NCBI RefSeq assembly: GCF_030867095.1 | Contig: NC_081824.1 | Span: 254,945,956 to 255,009,955, forward strand | Length of the DNA: 64,000 bases | Origin: Alligator mississippiensis | Taxonomy: Eukaryota; Chordata; Crocodylia; Alligatoridae | Direction: 5' to 3' | Shown here: piece by piece, positions 61,327 through 64,000 of the stretch | Layout of the letters: the number at the start of each line of letters is the position of its first letter | Position numbering within the stretch: the first letter of the stretch is position 1 | Position numbers and translations under genes: made by a program | Notes under the pieces: model-generated | Database searches by the model: none | The model's input: the letters and a program-made list of their open reading frames with translations, nothing else | What the model was told of the DNA's origin: nothing

Positions 61327-61368
61327 AATTGTCAATGATACATCATTATACCAATGGCTTTAACTTAC

Positions 61369-61524
61369 TCTGTGGAAATCTTGGCTATTGTGTCACATGA
61401 ACTGTATTCCACACCCGTGAAAACGTCCTTGCAGTGTCCTGCCCGAATACCATTAAGCCAATCACCTGCTGTGCGGAAGGCGGATATATCAAGGTTGCTT
61501 TGGTCCAGTAGTAGATTTGATGGC
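61369..61524 (-). CDS. EPHA3: EPHA3 penultimate exon (SAM domain)
   Basis: 156-nt exon of the ephrin-A receptor EPHA3. The acceptor is ttgttatttcag; the first base G completes an Arg codon (RPSN), and the last two bases GA join the next exon as GAT (Asp), followed by donor GTAAGT. The 51 full codons start PSNLLLDQSNLDISAFRTAG and finish GVEYSSCDTIAKIST. They cover the linker after the kinase domain and the first four helices of the SAM domain, which mediates receptor clustering. WLNGI and the tyrosine in VEYSS are hallmark Eph positions. The length and both splice phases equal those I recall for Eph genes. The sequence is closest to EPHA3 as I remember it. The preceding exon with the end of the kinase domain is not found up to 64000. 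Confidence 0.94.
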
Positions 61525-61660
61525 CTGAAATAACAAGACAGCAAAAGCATGAGAACTAGGGTAAGCAAAGATACCCCTGGTGTCTATACCTAAGACTGGC
61601 ATCATCAGGGGTTTCCAGGTGACATGTGGCTTTCCTTGTCCATGTCTGAAATTTGTCTAC

Positions 61661-62687
61661 CACTGGGCACATCTACACATGCAATTAATGTACACAAATA
61701 AACACCAGAGCTTATTGCTCTGGAGTTTTTGCTCCAGGGTTCACTGTTTGAATGTGCACCCAGGAGCAAAAAACTCTGGAGTATATTGCTCTGGAGTTGA
61801 TTTGTGTACAGCACGTTTAGCTCAATAGGAGCAGCTCCAGCTGGCAACAACTCAAGGCTGATCCGACTGGGCACAATGTGCTGTGGAGGGGCTGGCTTGG
61901 GCACAAGGGTGCTTCAGAGTAGGGCTAGCTGGCTGGCATCCCTTGCATTGAAGCACCCTCATGCTCTAGCCAGCCAGGCAGCATTTACAAGTGTGCTGTT
62001 GCACATCAAAATACTCAAGAACAGGCTAGTACTTGTAAATTTTGAGCCTTAATAGAACTCATGGGCAATACGTAGGGGGTGCATAAGAACCCCCTGAGCT
62101 TGGTGGTGCACCCCCTGCAAAAAGATGCTGGTGACACTGCCAGTGGCGCCTGCAGGCAGTCGCTGCTTGCCACCCCCCTTCCTTGCCACTGACACCAACA
62201 GTGGCGTCTGTGGGTGGTCCATGATCACCGCTGGCCACTGCCACTGGCGATGTCGGCAGGTGTTCGCCAACCACTGGTCAATGCTTGCCACCCCGTCCCC
62301 ACTGCCGCCAGCGCCGCAGTCACCTGCGGGAGCTCCCCGCTTGCTGCCACCATGCTCCCGTCACCGACAGCACCGCCACCACCTGCAGGAGCTCACTCTG
62401 CCCCCCTCAGCCTCTGGGGGCATGCAGCATTCATGATTTTTCCCACTGCTCTCTGCATTTATTTGTGATTTCCCCCCCAAATTCCACCATTTAGAATTAT
62501 CCCATAAGGCTGCAGCATTCCAATGCTTAGTATCTGTAAGTTAGTAAGTAAATACAAGTACTAGCCTGCTCCAGAGTTTATTAGTTTTGTGAGCCCTAAT
62601 AGGGGCACACGTGTAGATACAGAGATGTTTACTGTGGAGCTAATTAGGCAGCTCTGTAGTAAATGTCTTGTGTAGATGCACTCACTG
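61661..62687. mobile_element. MITE interrupted by a second element
   Basis: Left terminus CACTGGGCACATCTACAC; inverted right terminus CAGTGAGTGCATCTACAC. It is the reverse-oriented relative of 21921-22397, sharing 'ttgggcacaagggtgcttcag' and 'cctaataggggcacacgtgt'. Its central palindrome (caggctagtacttgt and its inverse) is split by the insertion at 62041-62547. Without the insert it is about 515 bp. Confidence 0.75.
62041..62547. mobile_element. 507-bp element inserted in the palindrome of the 61661 MITE
   Basis: Flanked by gtaaat on both sides (62035-62040 and 62548-62553), and removing it restores the palindrome. It starts tttgagccttaatagaac and ends agtatctgtaagttagtaa. The core is GC-rich with 'cactggcgat' and 'ccgccaccacctgc' phrases, and the last 100 bp are AT-richer. 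An inverted, internally deleted relative lies at 62857-62996. The frames of up to 103 codons are artefacts. Class unknown. Confidence 0.7.
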
Positions 62688-62856
62688 AAGTCTCATTTGC
62701 TCCAGCTGGCAGCTTTGAGAAAACTCCGTGTAATCATCTTGTTTATGGGCTCCAAACTATTCACCTCATGCCTGTGGTTTAAATCCCTGAAGCATTCCCA
62801 ATTCATCATAAATATTTTTACATTATTATTACGTTATTTAAACAGTTACAAAATTT

Positions 62857-62996
62857 AACTGAGTCTAACCACTAGATACTGATCATTGGAATGCTGCAGT
62901 TTTATGGGATAATTCTAGATGGTGGCATTTGGGGGGAAAGCACAGATAACTGCAGAGAACATTGGGAAGAAACTGCACGTTCCATTAAGGCTCAAA
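62857..62996. mobile_element. Inverted, deleted copy of the 62041 element
   Basis: Read in reverse it matches both ends of 62041-62547: the 'ccaccatttagaattatccc' and 'gctgcagcattccaatg' block at one side and 'tttgagccttaat' at the other. The GC-rich middle is missing. About 140 bp, lying some 310 bp from the full copy. Confidence 0.75.
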
Positions 62997-62999
62997 ATC

Positions 63000-64000
63000 A
63001 GAAAATGAACTAGTGGAGCAATTACCATACCAACGAAAGGATTTTTCAACACAGAGATACAACCCAGAAATTGCTTTTAAGTTAAAACTCATTTTTCTTT
63101 CACCTTAGTGCTCACAAATGGTAGGTTGACCAAATCTTCCCTTCATCCATGAAACATAGGACAAGAACATCAGCCACACAGACTTTCTCCCTTTCACTGC
63201 ACTCCCTAGGTACCTTTGTCCAGCCCTATTGACTCTGCTGTAATGATGAGACACTATGTCAGTCTTCAAACTCTCATTCCTTCTCTGCTCTAAGGTACAA
63301 ATTGGTCTTTCTGAATCAGACTTGAGACCACTAATTTGCTTCATTGTGGTTAATGTTCAAGCAAAGACTGGTAATGACAGGTACTAAAAGTCACTCACAC
63401 CAAACATGAGTAAAATCATTGGTGAGCAAAAGGTTCTGTATTACATAAATAAACCACTGAACTATGATGAGCAGGAATTAGCGTAAAGGAGAGAACAGCA
63501 TCCTTTCCAGCATGCAGCTAATACAATTGGTAATTCAGAAAGGCAGCCTGTTTTAATAGGATATGCAACAAATATAACCATTAGTGTGTGATCTAACTGG
63601 ATCTCGAGCTAATTTTTTTCAATGACTTTAATGAGTCAAACAAAAATAACAACAACAAACTGGGGCATGATCTGTAATGAATATGTTTTCTTTTTTCTCT
63701 ACAAAACTAACCCTGCATCCTACTGTGCCCCGCTCCCTTCTCCTCCAACTGTCTTGGGCTGAATAAAAGCTTTTATTTTATTCAAAACAAAACACTGCTC
63801 TTCAGTTTTGTGGGGTCTTATTTTTTAAAAAACCTGAATTAATTTGAGCAAATTTGGTCTTTAAAAGGTTGTTTTTAAAAAGGAAGATTGAAATGTTTTG
63901 TTTTCAAATATTGAAGTAAAATGTATTTTTCCATATTTTCTCAACACAAACTAATTACCAGATTCAACCTGAGATTGTGAATTCTTTCATTTGATCTGAA
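63000..64000. other. Intronic DNA without recognised features
   Basis: AT-rich. The minus-strand frame 63105-63344 has no domain. Contains A- and T-rich simple sequence near 63630-63660 and 63820-63900. Confidence 0.4.

Larger units (their letters stand above)
52289..61368 (-). other. EPHA3: EPHA3 last intron (9,080 bp)
   Basis: Donor A|GTAAGT at 61363-61368 and acceptor TTTCAG ending at 52289 on the minus strand, phase 2. It contains a hAT element with another nested in it (53441-54533), the inverted CR1 (55063-56930), a second MITE copy (58579-59274), a long AT-rich hairpin (60293-60361) and a small hAT element (60393-60567). All of these must be spliced out of the transcript. Confidence 0.9.
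61525..64000 (-). other. EPHA3: EPHA3 intron upstream of the SAM exon (partial)
   Basis: Continues past the window. It contains two related repeat insertions at 61.7-63.0 kb and otherwise AT-rich DNA. I looked for the exon ending in the codons before RPSN (in Eph genes an Ala-rich ITSAAA-like stretch) and did not find it. Confidence 0.8.

Noticed and set aside
52183..61524. Assignment to EPHA4, EPHA5 or EPHA7 instead of EPHA3
   Set aside because: The KN-x-PVPV ending and the RPSNLLLDQSN start of the SAM exon fit EPHA3 best as I remember these proteins; a full-length alignment would settle it.
61605..64000. Upstream EPHA3 kinase exon
   Set aside because: No frame on the minus strand matches the end of an Eph kinase domain followed by a donor site; those exons must lie outside the window.

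Overview
The window looks like vertebrate nuclear DNA from a non-avian sauropsid. A crocodilian is my best guess and a turtle the main alternative. Reasons: intron-split vertebrate coding sequence, CR1 LINEs with the characteristic short-octamer 3' tail, and a dense, nested load of non-autonomous DNA transposons (hAT-like families with 8-bp target duplications), which birds mostly lack. There is no operon structure, Shine-Dalgarno pattern, CRISPR array or other prokaryotic feature. Nearly all long open reading frames are chance frames in GC-rich repeats.

The only host gene I can support is the 3' end of an Eph receptor tyrosine kinase on the minus strand, most likely EPHA3. Two exons are present: the penultimate exon (61369-61524, 156 nt), carrying most of the C-terminal SAM domain, and the last coding exon (52183-52288), finishing the SAM domain and ending in a PVPV PDZ ligand before TAA. 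Splice sites are canonical and the split codon joins in frame. The last intron is 9,080 bp. The kinase exons must lie beyond position 64000. The 3'UTR runs below 52183; candidate poly(A) signals are at 51921, 49666 and 48532.

Below about 48.5 kb the window appears to be intergenic sequence downstream of this gene, built from apparently unique AT-rich DNA and repeats. CR1 pieces lie at 6.7-7.7 kb (with an uninterrupted 322-codon reverse-transcriptase fragment), 27.2-28.2 kb, 33.4-33.6 kb and, inside the last intron, 55.1-56.9 kb. The last has the inverted-5' layout expected of twin priming.

The most structured region is 11.9-22.4 kb. A 967-bp solo LTR sits inside a 0.7-kb hAT-like element, itself inside a larger repeat. 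Next come a 1.5-kb element with TIRs and a foldback element (20.24-21.72 kb) with a younger hAT element in one arm. A related foldback lies at 44.7-46.4 kb and carries alternating inverted units. A tandem array of roughly 170-200-bp units fills 35.2-36.0 kb. At 61.7-63.0 kb one small element interrupts the central palindrome of another.

All boundaries were read by eye. Family names are limited to what termini, target duplications or protein motifs support.
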